Notes: generated from the letters alone by a model not told the origin. Counted from the stretch's first letter, positions 15,208 through 23,736 are shown. The stretch is DNA of 36,316 nucleotides from JAOAPY01 sp041492185 (GCA_041492185.1 JBGPWL010000048.1:1-36316), one strand, 5' to 3'. Numbers and translations are program-made.

Positions 15208-15378
15208 CTAATTTGAATAGCTGACGGGGAATGCGCCATAACCACGTTGCCACGAGAAGTCCTTCAACTCCGGAAAAACATCGTGCATCCTGCCGCTCGC
15301 ATTTGCCTTGAGTTCGCGCAAAACATCTGACAAAGCGTTATCCGGATTCCAGCTACCGATAAACCTCTCGACCGACAT
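15208..15378 (-). pseudogene. Chimeric remnant: DinB 5' end fused to REP-associated transposase fragment
   Basis: A 56-codon ORF. The first ten residues, MSVERFIGSW, and the ribosome-site region match the start of the DinB-like gene at 13444 (MSVESLIGSW). The rest (RELKANASGRMHDVFPELKD followed by FSWQRGYGAFPVSYSN) matches an internal/C-terminal part of IS200-like REP-associated tyrosine transposases (RAYT), whose usual text is close to KANSSKWxHETFPxLxxFxWQxGYGAFSVS. AAGGAG lies about eight bases before the ATG, so it could still be translated. No catalytic His or Tyr motif remains, so it cannot transpose. It is probably the scar of a deletion joining a DinB paralog to a transposase gene. 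Confidence 0.8.
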
Positions 15379-15413
15379 ATGTTCTCCTTACTAATTGTGG
15401 AATCATCGTTTTC

Positions 15414-17114
15414 TCATCTCGACTTCCCAGCGAAAGACGCCAGCAGCACCGCAATCGGATCGATGCAGACAGTGCGCGGCTCAGCGCCCGCGGGATAATT
15501 GTTCACCATGATCGAAAAGACCAAATGTTCACCGGCTGCGGTTGTGACGTAGCCCGAAAGACTGGCGGCCGAACTAAGCGATCCGGTTTTTGCGCGAACA
15601 TTGTTTTCGGCTACTGTGCCCCGAAAACGAGTTCGCAGCGTGCCGTCAACACCGGCAATCGGCAAAGCCTCGCGCAGCGTGTTCGCGTATTTGTGCTTGC
15701 TCATGTACGTAAGCAATTGGACTGTGGCTTCGGCCGTCACCATGTCGTTGCGCGAGAGGCCTGAACCGTCGGACAGCACGAGCGCCGCCGCATCAATTCC
15801 AACTTCTTTCAAAAAAGCCTTGACGACCTCAACACCCGAGTCTTCATCGGTGCGCGGCGCGCTGGGTGGCGTCACAACCGGTTTCACAACCTTCCCAAGC
15901 GTGCGCAGAATCAGTTCAGTGTAAAGATTCTGGCTGGGTTTCAGCGTCTGCGCGGCGACGACGCTCAACGGCGGTGATTGCATGTTCGCGATCTCGATGA
16001 ATGAAGAGACGCTTGATGGATTGTGGGCACCGTTTGCCGTCATCGTGAGGGTAGTTCCCGCTGTCAGCATTGACCGGCTGACTTCGCCGGCCGTGCGCGA
16101 CTGTCCGGTAACCACCACGCCACGTTGCGCCAGCGCTGCGCGCAACAGAGAGACGAACAGCAATGCCGGATGAGAGATACCGACACCGCCGGTGTAGCCG
16201 CGATCGTCCAACGGAATAGATCCGCCAACCTCGAGCGTGTTTTCGCCGAGGCCGCGGTGCACCGACAAATCTCTCTTGCTGCCCTTCGCGCTGGTCGTTA
16301 CTCGGTTCACGATTGTTAACAAAGGATCAGGCGGTCCGGTTGTCACTGTAGCGGGCGCGCCGACCGAAGGCCCGGGTTTGACGAAGAGATCCAGGGCGTT
16401 GTCGTTCACCGTGAGCGCGCTCACTTCCGCGCCGTACCACCATTGCAGATCTTCCCACTCCCAACCTGAACCATACTGCGGGCCCGTGAAATAACTTTCA
16501 TCGCCGACCAGATCGCCATCGACTCGTTTTACTCCCGCCGCGACAATGCGCACGGCCAACTCGTCAATTGCTTTGAAGTAATCGCCGTTGTTGAAGCGCG
16601 CCGCGATTGAAGGATCGCCGCGGCCATAGATTGTGAGATCACCGTGGATGACACCTTCCGCATCCGGTTTCGCCGCGGCATAAACGGAAGTCGTAAAGCG
16701 AAAGTCCGGAGTCAATCGATCCAACGCCGTAGCCACCGTGTAAAGTTTCATGTTTGAGGCAGGCCGCAGTAGCTTGTGCGCGTTCTCCTGAAACAACACG
16801 CGACCTGAATCAAGCGAGACGACCTTGATGCCTATCGTCGCGGAGGCGAGTTCCGGCCTACGCAAAATTTCCGTTATCCGAGCCTGCAGCTCTTTGAGCT
16901 TCTTTGTCGGTGTCGCAATGCGCGCCGGAGTCGGTGTGGCTGTCGGCTTAGTTGTGGACCGCGGACTCGGAACCGGAGTGGGAGTCGGACTCGGACTCGG
17001 AGAAGCAGCGATCGTTCGCCCACGTTGTGGATACTGGCGCGCGGCAATGACCGACACGCTGGAGATACCCAGGACAAGAAGTAAGAGAATTGAGAGTAGA
17101 CGTTCGTTCATCAT
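15414..17114 (-). CDS. dacB: D-alanyl-D-alanine carboxypeptidase/endopeptidase, PBP4 (DacB) type
   Basis: A periplasmic class C penicillin-binding protein (peptidase S13) that trims or cleaves D-Ala cross-links in peptidoglycan. A signal peptide or anchor (MMNERLLSILLLLVLGISSV) is followed by a Ser/Thr/Pro-rich linker (repeated SPSPTP, about residues 38-68) and the S13 domain. Active-site motifs: SxxK in RPASNMKLYT at about residue 118, SxN in SDGSGLSRND, and KTG in VRAKTGSLSS near the C-terminus. About 566 aa from ATG 17114; an ATG at 17141 is also in frame and neither has a clear ribosome site. It lies directly downstream of the Ser/Thr kinase gene, probably in the same transcript. Confidence 0.92.
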   Translation of the reverse strand: MMNERLLSILLLLVLGISSVSVIAARQYPQRGRTIAASPSPSPTPTPVPSPRSTTKPTATPTPARIATPTKKLKELQARITEILRRPELASATIGIKVVSLDSGRVLFQENAHKLLRPASNMKLYTVATALDRLTPDFRFTTSVYAAAKPDAEGVIHGDLTIYGRGDPSIAARFNNGDYFKAIDELAVRIVAAGVKRVDGDLVGDESYFTGPQYGSGWEWEDLQWWYGAEVSALTVNDNALDLFVKPGPSVGAPATVTTGPPDPLLTIVNRVTTSAKGSKRDLSVHRGLGENTLEVGGSIPLDDRGYTGGVGISHPALLFVSLLRAALAQRGVVVTGQSRTAGEVSRSMLTAGTTLTMTANGAHNPSSVSSFIEIANMQSPPLSVVAAQTLKPSQNLYTELILRTLGKVVKPVVTPPSAPRTDEDSGVEVVKAFLKEVGIDAAALVLSDGSGLSRNDMVTAEATVQLLTYMSKHKYANTLREALPIAGVDGTLRTRFRGTVAENNVRAKTGSLSSAASLSGYVTTAAGEHLVFSIMVNNYPAGAEPRTVCIDPIAVLLASFAGKSR

Positions 17115-17173
17115 GATGCTTTGATAACCGCGGCTCCGCATTGACTTGCGGCTTTGCCGTGGCGCGAGATCTG

Positions 17174-19648
17174 TCAATCAGCTTCGGCTGCAGAGCGTTG
17201 CTTTCTGGGTTTGTCGCCTACCGTGAGCCCGTGCATCAACTCCGCAAACCGAGGATCGTCGCGCAGCGCGGCCCAATTTGGATCGTGCTCGAAGCATGGC
17301 CGGTTCTCATTACCCAAAGCAATCGCACGCTCCAGCCATTCGAATGCATCATTGTGCAAACCCTCAAGCGCGTAAACCGAAGCGACCGAGTAAGCAATGT
17401 CCGCATCGACTTCAGCGTTCCTCTTCACTGCATCGGTCAACTGGGCCAGCGCGTCGTCGTGCTTGCCCTGCGCGCTCAGACACATTGCGAGAAACGGCCG
17501 GATGCCGTGCATGTTCGGGTGACGCTGCACCACTTGTTGCATTTGCGCGGCGGCCTCGCCCGTGTGACCGGTGTAATAAAGCGCCAGCGCGCGAAATGTT
17601 CTGACCAATGGATTGTCCGGCTCGCCGGCCTTATCCAGTTCGCGCACCGTGTCGTCAAAGCGGCCCATGTACATGTAGATGAGCGCGCGGTTGAAACTCG
17701 CCACGACGTGCGCCGCCGGATCAAGACGCACCAGACGATCGAAACTGTGCAACGCTCGCTTGTATTCACCATCCAGACGGTGCAGCGTCGCTTTCACAAA
17801 ATAGACGACGGCTTCGTTGGGCGCCTCGCGTCGCATGCGCGCCACTTCTTCGCGCGCTTTCTGTTTTTCTCCCCGCCACAGCAAAACGAAAACCATCAAC
17901 ATGCGCGCCTCGACAATCTGTGGGTCGATGGCCAGCGCTTTGTTGAATGCCGCTTCGGCCCGTTCGTAATCTTCAGCGCCACCGTAACCTTTGAAGACGC
18001 GATTGACATAAGCGGCGCCGAGACCGTCATGGGCCAGCGCGAAATTGGGATCGAGCTGAATCGCGCGCTGAAAGTGTTCGATCGCCGCGTCGCAGTCGTC
18101 AGGCGCAATCGTGCGAAAGATAAAGCGCGCAAAACGATCGCGGCCGCGCAGATATTCTTCGTAAGCAGCGGCGCTCTGCGTGGCGGGTTTTGCAATGCCC
18201 ACTTGTTCAGCGGGACTGAGTTCGAGTCTTAGGCCTTCGACGATGCGCTGCGCGATCGTGTCCTGAATGGCGATGATGTCTGCTGAGTCGGTATCGATGC
18301 GATCGCTCCAAAGTATTTCTCCGGAAGCTACGTCGAGCAGTTGCGCTGTCACGCGGAAGCGCTCGCCCGCATGAATGAAGCCCGCTGCGAGCACCGCATT
18401 AACGTTCAAGTCGCGTCCGACTTCGTGCGGATCGACCTGCTGGCCCTGATACTTCGCAATCACCGAAGAAGGGCGGACCACGAGCGATCGCACGCGGGCC
18501 AGCTCAGTGATCACCGCGTCGGCGAGTGAAAACTCGTAAAAGCTTGAAGCTGGATCGTTGCTGATATTCCTGAACGGCAGAATCGCGAGACTCTTTTTCT
18601 CCTGATCGGTGAGCGTGGTGAACGACGTCTCGTCAATGCCCTTTGTGGGGGTCATCATCGACGGCGAAGACGTGTGCGGTCCTGACTTTCCTGCTCTTCG
18701 CAGCCAACGCATGGCGCGAGAAACCGGGCTGGCGCCGGCAACGTGACGCGGAGGCTCCGGAGCGGTCGTCTCCAATGGCCCCCCGCCACTTTCCGCCGCA
18801 GTGATTTCCTGCAAAACGGTACGCATTTCGTCGCGCAGCTCTTCCATCTTCTGGTGACGATCACGCGGGTCCTTGGCCATCGCGCGATCGAGAATTGACT
18901 GCAAACGCGCCGGCAGTGGATCCTTGCGCATCTCAGCCAACGATTTGGGCGTATCGTAAAGAACAGCGTGCCGCACGTCGATGGTGCTCTTGCCGCGAAA
19001 CGGCCACGTGCCGGTGATCATTTCGTAGAGCAAAACGCCCGTCGAGAAAATATCCGCGCGCTTGTCTACGCGATCCCCGCGCGCTTGTTCGGGCGCCGCG
19101 TAAGTGGCCGTGCCATAAGGCACGCCAACTTCGGTCAACTCCGTGCGATGAATTCCCGCCGCCGTCGCCTCCGCTTCGTCCAACAGTTTCGCGAGACCAA
19201 AGTCGAGCACCTTCACCTGACCCGAAGGCATCACCATCACATTGCCGGACTTGATGTCGCGATGAATGATGCCGCGTGCGTGCGCGACGGAGAGCGCATC
19301 CGCAACTTGAATCGCAATCAGCAGCGCGCTTTTCAATTCGAGCGGTCGACCGCCGACCAATTGCCTTACATTCTTCCCCTCGACGTACTGCATCGCGATG
19401 AAATGGACGCCGTCGATTACATCCATGTCAAAGATCGTGCAGATGTTCGGATGGTCTAATGAAGAAGCAAGGCGCGCTTCGCGTTCAAAGCGTTTCAGGT
19501 TTGCCTCTTTGGCAGTCAGCTCCGGCGGCAAGACTTTGATGACGACCGTGCGGCCGAGTTTCGTGTCCGTCGCTTTGTAGACTGTGCCCTGCCCGCCGAC
19601 GCCGAGTTTTTCCAGGATGCGATAGTGATGCAGCGTTTTGCCGATCAT
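17174..19648 (-). CDS. Soluble Ser/Thr protein kinase with FlgO-like domain and TPRs
   Basis: An 824-aa protein. The kinase domain (about residues 9-275) has a GVGGQGTVY loop, VIKVL lysine, IIHRDIKSGNVM catalytic loop, VLDFGLAK and YAAPEQARGD. There is a linker with Ser/Pro at 275-355, then a FlgO/CsgG-like (TolB-N-like) domain (SLAILPFRNIS through SGEILWSDRIDTD, about 357-480). The C-terminal third is TPR repeats (for example AIEHFQRAIQLDPNFALAHD, ALHSFDRLVRLDP). No membrane helix is evident, unlike its paralog at 24019. It would phosphorylate unknown partners. ATG 19648 has no Shine-Dalgarno; a repeat hairpin sits about 11 bases upstream. It precedes dacB, hinting at wall-related signalling. 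Confidence 0.92.
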   Translation of the reverse strand: MIGKTLHHYRILEKLGVGGQGTVYKATDTKLGRTVVIKVLPPELTAKEANLKRFEREARLASSLDHPNICTIFDMDVIDGVHFIAMQYVEGKNVRQLVGGRPLELKSALLIAIQVADALSVAHARGIIHRDIKSGNVMVMPSGQVKVLDFGLAKLLDEAEATAAGIHRTELTEVGVPYGTATYAAPEQARGDRVDKRADIFSTGVLLYEMITGTWPFRGKSTIDVRHAVLYDTPKSLAEMRKDPLPARLQSILDRAMAKDPRDRHQKMEELRDEMRTVLQEITAAESGGGPLETTAPEPPRHVAGASPVSRAMRWLRRAGKSGPHTSSPSMMTPTKGIDETSFTTLTDQEKKSLAILPFRNISNDPASSFYEFSLADAVITELARVRSLVVRPSSVIAKYQGQQVDPHEVGRDLNVNAVLAAGFIHAGERFRVTAQLLDVASGEILWSDRIDTDSADIIAIQDTIAQRIVEGLRLELSPAEQVGIAKPATQSAAAYEEYLRGRDRFARFIFRTIAPDDCDAAIEHFQRAIQLDPNFALAHDGLGAAYVNRVFKGYGGAEDYERAEAAFNKALAIDPQIVEARMLMVFVLLWRGEKQKAREEVARMRREAPNEAVVYFVKATLHRLDGEYKRALHSFDRLVRLDPAAHVVASFNRALIYMYMGRFDDTVRELDKAGEPDNPLVRTFRALALYYTGHTGEAAAQMQQVVQRHPNMHGIRPFLAMCLSAQGKHDDALAQLTDAVKRNAEVDADIAYSVASVYALEGLHNDAFEWLERAIALGNENRPCFEHDPNWAALRDDPRFAELMHGLTVGDKPRKQRSAAEAD

Positions 19649-19655
19649 ATTTTGT

Positions 19656-19706
19656 ACCGCAAGCTGCCAGCTTGCTCGAGGTAAGCAGGCTGGCAGCCTG
19701 CTTTAC
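19656..19706. repeat. Tandem hairpin pair between heptose kinase and Ser/Thr kinase genes
   Basis: Two adjacent dyads: GCAAGCTGCCAGCTTGC (19659-19675) and GTAAGCAGGCTGGCAGCCTGCTTTAC (19681-19706). The units resemble each other (GC-A/G-GCTG...CAGC-T/C-TGC) and form an inverted pair. The second contains the TAA stop (19705-19703) of the upstream minus-strand gene; the first is 11 bases from the start of the downstream one. It could be a terminator or attenuator. Confidence 0.8.
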
Positions 19707-20695
19707 ACAAACGATGCCAGCAATTCCTCGGCGCTGGCGGTGGCGGTGCCTACTTTCGCGACGACGATGCCCGCCCCGTGATTCGCCAGCGTCGCGGCTT
19801 CCAACATGGACGCTCCGGCGGCCAGCGCGGCGGCGAGCGTGGCAATGACCGTATCGCCCGCGCCGGTCACGTCGTAAACTTCGCGCGCTACCGTCTCGAC
19901 AAAAACCGGATCGTTATCCCGCTCCAGCAGCATCATGCCGCGATCGCCGCGCGTGATGAGCACCGCATCACAATTGAGTTGCGAGCGGATCAACTTTCCC
20001 GCCTGATGCAGGCGATCATCAGAAGCATCATCCGGATCGGCAAACCCACCCGCTAACGCAGGTAGTACTGACAGGTTCGCCATGCGCAGCGCCTCGTGAT
20101 GATTCGGGGTCACCAGCGTCGCGGGCTGGTACGAAGCAAAGTTACGCAGCTTTGGATCGATAAGCACCGGCGCGCGCTCGTATGCGAGTGGCAGAATTTC
20201 GGCGAGCACGCGTGGCGTGACCACGCCTTTGTCGTAATCTGAAACAACGAAAGCGTCGGCGTCTTTAAGTGCATCTTTGAGCGCATCGATGATCCGGTTC
20301 TCCGTCTGCTCGTCGATTGGCGTGCGGCGTTCACGATCGGCGCGCACGACGAGTTGATTGTGCGCGATGATGCGCGTCTTGATCGTGGACGGACGGCTTT
20401 CATCAACAACGAGGTAATCGTCCGACTGCCGCGAGTTGGTTTCGCGCACGCAGGCGCGCAAACGTTCACCGGCAGAATCATTTCCAATCACACCGACGAC
20501 GCAGGCGTGCGCGCCCAGCGCGACGAGATTCGCCAGCACGTTTGCGGCGCCGCCAAGATGCATGGACTCGCGCCGGATATCAACCACCGGCACCGGCGCT
20601 TCCGGCGAGATGCGCGTCACGTCGCCCCAGACAAACTCGTCGAGCATCACGTCGCCGAGCACGACAATCTTGCGATCGCGGATCGTTTCGATCAT
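19703..20695 (-). CDS. D-glycero-beta-D-manno-heptose-7-phosphate kinase (RfaE1/HldA type)
   Basis: A 330-aa PfkB/ribokinase-family kinase that makes heptose 1,7-bisphosphate for LPS core heptose. Visible motifs: VVLGDVMLDEFVWGDVTRIS at the start, MHLGGAANVLANLVALGA (substrate-binding), VVSDYDKGV, LVTPNHHEA, and DVTGAGDTVIA with the catalytic Asp of GAGD. The nucleotidyltransferase half found in fused HldE is absent, so a separate RfaE2 should be encoded elsewhere. ATG 20695 fits family length; the in-frame extension to 20920 only translates an inverted repeat and is rejected. Cotranscribed with the GT9 gene. Confidence 0.9.
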   Translation of the reverse strand: MIETIRDRKIVVLGDVMLDEFVWGDVTRISPEAPVPVVDIRRESMHLGGAANVLANLVALGAHACVVGVIGNDSAGERLRACVRETNSRQSDDYLVVDESRPSTIKTRIIAHNQLVVRADRERRTPIDEQTENRIIDALKDALKDADAFVVSDYDKGVVTPRVLAEILPLAYERAPVLIDPKLRNFASYQPATLVTPNHHEALRMANLSVLPALAGGFADPDDASDDRLHQAGKLIRSQLNCDAVLITRGDRGMMLLERDNDPVFVETVAREVYDVTGAGDTVIATLAAALAAGASMLEAATLANHGAGIVVAKVGTATASAEELLASFV

Positions 20696-20736
20696 CTCGG
20701 TAGCGCGTTGTCTCGATGGTTGTGTCACGATTCTTA

Positions 20737-20904
20737 GCGCGGCTCTGCCGCCTGATGTGCGGAAAGGCTCTGCCTTTCCGTAGACATCTTGTTCAAAGTT
20801 GAGGCTGTGCCTCAGCCGTTCTTCGAGGCGCAGCCTCGCAATATTCAAAAGAAAACTCTTCGGAAAGGCGGAGCCTTTCCGCACATCGGGCGGCAAAGCC
20901 GCGG
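20737..20904. repeat. 168-base compound palindrome of nested hairpins
   Basis: The outer arms 20737-20780 and 20861-20904 are inverted copies, about 40 of 44 bases matching. Each arm contains two mini-hairpins: GCGGC-tct-GCCGC and GGAAAGGC-tct-GCCTTTCC. The centre holds another inverted pair, GAGGC-tgt-GCCTC (20801-20813) and CGAGGC-gca-GCCTCG (20824-20838). Compensating differences (TCT versus TTT or TCC in loops) leave stems intact. It fills the spacer between the GT9 stop (20917) and the heptose kinase ATG (20695). Confidence 0.92.
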
Positions 20905-20916
20905 AATCCAGGAACG

Positions 20917-22062
20917 TCAAACGGACTCTCTCAACACCCGCTCAATCGCCGCCGTCACTCTTTCAACCGGCACGCGCAGGATGCACTCCGGCTCCGGAAA
21001 CTTCTCACAGAAATAACCATGACACGGCTGGCAGGGCATCTCTTCGAGCACGACTTCCGCCGGCGCGGTTGACCACGGCCGCCAATGGTTAACATTTGAC
21101 GAACCGAAAATGACCACCGCAGGCGTGCCCACCGCGGCGGCGATGTGCGCGATGCCGCTGTCGTTGCCAATAAACAAACGCGCGCGCGCCGCCAGTGCCG
21201 TGACTTCCTGCAACGAGAGATCCGTCAGCGCCACAACCGGCGTCGACGAACTATTTTGCATTTCTGCCACAAGCTGCGCTTCCGCGGGCCCGGCCAGCGC
21301 CACTGAAGCCAGCTGACGCGATTTGAGATGCTCCGCCACCTGCGCAAACTTCTTCGTGGCCCATTGCTTCGTAGCAAACGACGTCCCCGGATGAATTAGT
21401 GCGAATGGAATATCAGGCAATCCCGCGGCGCGCAGCTTTGCAGTCACAGACGCTGTCGCTTCCTGGGTAACTGCCAAATGCGTCGGCGGACCATCCGTTA
21501 CCGGCACGCCGGTCCAGCCGATGAGCGACAGTTGCTGCTCGACTGAGTGCGCTTTGTCTTTGCCCCAAAGCAGCAAAGAAGACGGCGCCAGATGATTGTG
21601 CAATTGCTTGTACTGATAATGAGCAAAACCGACGCGATGTTTGGCGCCCGTCGCGCGCGTCAAAAACGTTGCGGTCGTGCCGCCGTGGAGATTGTAAACA
21701 ACATCGTAACGCGAGGCCCTTAACTGGAGCGCGATGCTGGAGCGCGACGCCGTGCCGCGTTTCATCGCGATGACGTTATTGACATGCTCGAAACCATCGA
21801 GCACGGGCGCGACCCAATCCTCTAAAAGAATGTCGATCTGGACACCGGGAAGAAATCGCCGCAACGCGAAAAGTGATGGCGTCGTCAGTACCGTGTCGCC
21901 AATAGAGCGCAAGCGAATCACCAGCACGCGGCGCACAGTCTCCCAGTCCCAGCGCGCGGGACCGAGCGGCTGCGGCTCCGCTTCATTGCGCAGCGTGCGC
22001 ATGGCCACACCACGCATCTGTGGCGACGACTCAACTATTTCGCGCAGGCTCTTCATCTTCAC
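20917..22062 (-). CDS. Glycosyltransferase family 9 (heptosyltransferase-like)
   Basis: Transfers heptose or a related sugar to lipopolysaccharide on the inner face of the inner membrane. Up to 381 aa; GT9 landmarks are VLVIRLRSIGDTVLTTPSLF near the N-terminus (donor site), FALIHPGTSFATKQWA, and LFIGNDSGIAHIAAAVGTP with VVIFGSSNVNHWRPW in the C-terminal Rossmann half. A CQPCHGYFCEKFPEPEC stretch near the end provides four cysteines. The start is uncertain: GTG 22062 or ATG 22056 overlap the Trm112-like gene by about 30 bases, and ATG 22017 would follow its stop. Cotranscribed with the heptose kinase, supporting an LPS core role. Confidence 0.88.
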   Translation of the reverse strand: MKMKSLREIVESSPQMRGVAMRTLRNEAEPQPLGPARWDWETVRRVLVIRLRSIGDTVLTTPSLFALRRFLPGVQIDILLEDWVAPVLDGFEHVNNVIAMKRGTASRSSIALQLRASRYDVVYNLHGGTTATFLTRATGAKHRVGFAHYQYKQLHNHLAPSSLLLWGKDKAHSVEQQLSLIGWTGVPVTDGPPTHLAVTQEATASVTAKLRAAGLPDIPFALIHPGTSFATKQWATKKFAQVAEHLKSRQLASVALAGPAEAQLVAEMQNSSSTPVVALTDLSLQEVTALAARARLFIGNDSGIAHIAAAVGTPAVVIFGSSNVNHWRPWSTAPAEVVLEEMPCQPCHGYFCEKFPEPECILRVPVERVTAAIERVLRESV

Positions 22063-22240
22063 CCACTGCTTTATCTTCTATTGCCGCTTCGTCAATCAGC
22101 ATCACGGGAATGTCGTCGCGAATTGGATAGACACGATGGCATTCAACGCATTTCAAACCACTGCCGTCGGGCTTCAATTCAACCTTTGCTTTACACGCGG
22201 GGCACGCAAGTATTTCCAACAAATCTTGACTGATGGCCAT
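22031..22240 (-). CDS. Trm112/UPF0434-family zinc-ribbon protein
   Basis: A 69-aa protein. Two CxxC knuckles (CPAC at Cys13/Cys16, CVEC at Cys31/Cys34) and the VYPIRDDIPVML motif are diagnostic of the Trm112 (YcaR-like) family. In eukaryotes and archaea it activates methyltransferases; in Gram-negative bacteria it often sits beside LPS genes such as kdsB/lpxK, and here it lies beside GT9 and heptose kinase genes. ATG 22240 has AAGGTC about ten bases upstream. The 3' end overlaps the predicted GT9 start, suggesting translational coupling. Confidence 0.92.
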   Translation of the reverse strand: MAISQDLLEILACPACKAKVELKPDGSGLKCVECHRVYPIRDDIPVMLIDEAAIEDKAVGEDEEPARNS

Positions 22241-22300
22241 TGAGTTTAGGACCTTTCAAGCGAAGCTTTTCGGGAAGATGAAAGCTTATCACAGGAATGT

Positions 22301-22391
22301 CAGGAGCAGGCAGCAGGCGGCAGGAGCAGGCAACACGAAAAAGAGGTTTATTCTCGTCTGCTTCCTGCCTACTGCCTCCTGCTTGCTGTCA
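22301..22391. repeat. Imperfect inverted repeat rich in CAGGAGGC units
   Basis: The left arm (22301-22336; CAGCAGGCGGCAGGAGCAGG...) and right arm (22345-22391; reverse complement CAGCAAGCAGGAGGCAGTAGG...) align with a few gaps. The right arm supplies the last codons (ASRRQ) and the TAG stop of the P450 gene. It is low-complexity and less regular than the other pairs. Confidence 0.6.
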
Positions 22392-23736
22392 TTCGTATTC
22401 CATGTTTCGGTCTGAGCGTAATGACCGGTCGCAAGGCGACGGGCTGATTTGGAACGAGACGCATCTGCCATTGCTGCACGAGCGTCGCGATTAAAAGAAT
22501 GCCTTCCATCCAGGCGAAACTCTCGCCGATGCAGCGTCGCGGGCCGCCGCCAAATGGAAAGTAAGAAAACTGTGGTCGCGATTCGCGCGCTGCCGGAGTC
22601 CATCGTTCGGGATCGAATCTCAAGGGATCGGGAAAGTAGCGCGCCTCACGATGCATCACGTACTGGCTCATCAGCACGAGCGATCGTTTTGGAACTGAAT
22701 AGCCGCCGATTTCACAGTCGTTGAGTGCCATGCGGCCGATGGCCCATGCGGGGGGATAAAGACGCATCGACTCCGCGAGCACCATCTCCGTGTAGCGCAA
22801 GCTTGCCACATCATCGGCGGTTGGCAGACGCCCGCCCAGGACTTCATCGATCTCGACGTGCAGCTTTGCTTCGACTTCCGGGTTCTGCGAAAGCAAATAC
22901 CAGGTCCACGTCAACGCGTTCGCGGTTGTTTCATGACCGGCTAAGAAGATCGTCATCGCTTCATCGCGCAATTGAGCGTCTGTCATCCGGCCGCCGTCGC
23001 CTTCTTCATCCTGCGCCAGCAGAAGCATTGACAACAGATCGCCCCGATCTTTGCCGCTGCGCCGGCGTTCTTCAATCAAGCGATAGATGATTGCGTCAAG
23101 TTTGGCTTTGGCGGTGTCGAAACGGCGCAACTGCGGCAGCGGCAATTTCTGCAACAGTTCAAAAAAGGGAATCGTGATGGTATTGAAGAGATCCATCACG
23201 ACGCTCATCGCTTCGCCGACTTCCTTTGAATCCGATTCAACATCGGCGTCAAACAAAGTCTTACCGACAATCGCGAGCGTTAGCCGCATCATCTCTTCCG
23301 AAACATCGAGCGTCGCGCCGTCGCGCCAGCGTTCGCGCATCCGCGCGGCATAGTCAGTCATCACGGCCGCGTACGAAGCGATGCGCGCGCGATGAAAGGC
23401 CGGCTGGGCCAGTCGTCGCTGACGGCGATGAAACTCGCCTTCGCTGGTCAAGAGTCCCTCGCCAAGCAAACGCTTCGCGCGTTGCAGCGCCAGCCCTTTC
23501 ATGAAGTTCTCGTTGTTGGTAACCAGAACGTCTTTGATCAAGTCGGGATGGTTTAAGAAGAAAGCTTCCTGCGGGCCGAGTTTGAAGTAGGAAATATCAC
23601 CGTATTGCTGGGCGAGATTCTGAAAGAAAGGCAGCGGTCCGCGCCGGTACGCCAGCAGCCCGGAAAGCGGAAACTTGCGTCGCGGACCCGGCGGACGGCC
23701 GATCATCGTTGTCTTTGTTTGCTCTTGTACGCGCAT
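22369..23736 (-). CDS. Cytochrome P450
   Basis: A 455-aa heme-thiolate monooxygenase with no N-terminal membrane anchor. Motifs: I-helix AGHETTANALTW (oxygen activation), K-helix ESMR in VLAESMRLYPPAW, the PERW region FDPERWTPA, and the heme-binding loop FSYFPFGGGPRRCIGESFA with the proximal Cys. The overall look resembles CYP102-heme-domain or CYP110-like fatty-acid oxidising bacterial P450s; the substrate cannot be told. No ferredoxin or reductase gene is adjacent. Its last seven codons lie in a repeat element, so the C-terminus may have been altered by the insertion, but all core motifs precede it. Confidence 0.95.
   Translation of the reverse strand: MRVQEQTKTTMIGRPPGPRRKFPLSGLLAYRRGPLPFFQNLAQQYGDISYFKLGPQEAFFLNHPDLIKDVLVTNNENFMKGLALQRAKRLLGEGLLTSEGEFHRRQRRLAQPAFHRARIASYAAVMTDYAARMRERWRDGATLDVSEEMMRLTLAIVGKTLFDADVESDSKEVGEAMSVVMDLFNTITIPFFELLQKLPLPQLRRFDTAKAKLDAIIYRLIEERRRSGKDRGDLLSMLLLAQDEEGDGGRMTDAQLRDEAMTIFLAGHETTANALTWTWYLLSQNPEVEAKLHVEIDEVLGGRLPTADDVASLRYTEMVLAESMRLYPPAWAIGRMALNDCEIGGYSVPKRSLVLMSQYVMHREARYFPDPLRFDPERWTPAARESRPQFSYFPFGGGPRRCIGESFAWMEGILLIATLVQQWQMRLVPNQPVALRPVITLRPKHGIRMTASRRQ

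Noticed and set aside
16930..17000. Tandem repeat CGGACTCGGACTCGG
   Set aside because: It encodes the Ser/Thr/Pro linker of the PBP4-type protein, so it is ordinary coding low complexity.
17141..18232. 363-codon open frame on plus
   Set aside because: It lies antisense to the kinase gene, whose protein has complete motifs; the frame is Arg/His/Val-rich shadow sequence with no domain.
20696..20920. In-frame N-terminal extension of the heptose kinase (75 extra codons)
   Set aside because: It translates the inverted repeat 20737-20904 and contains no family sequence; the RfaE1 fold begins at ATG 20695.
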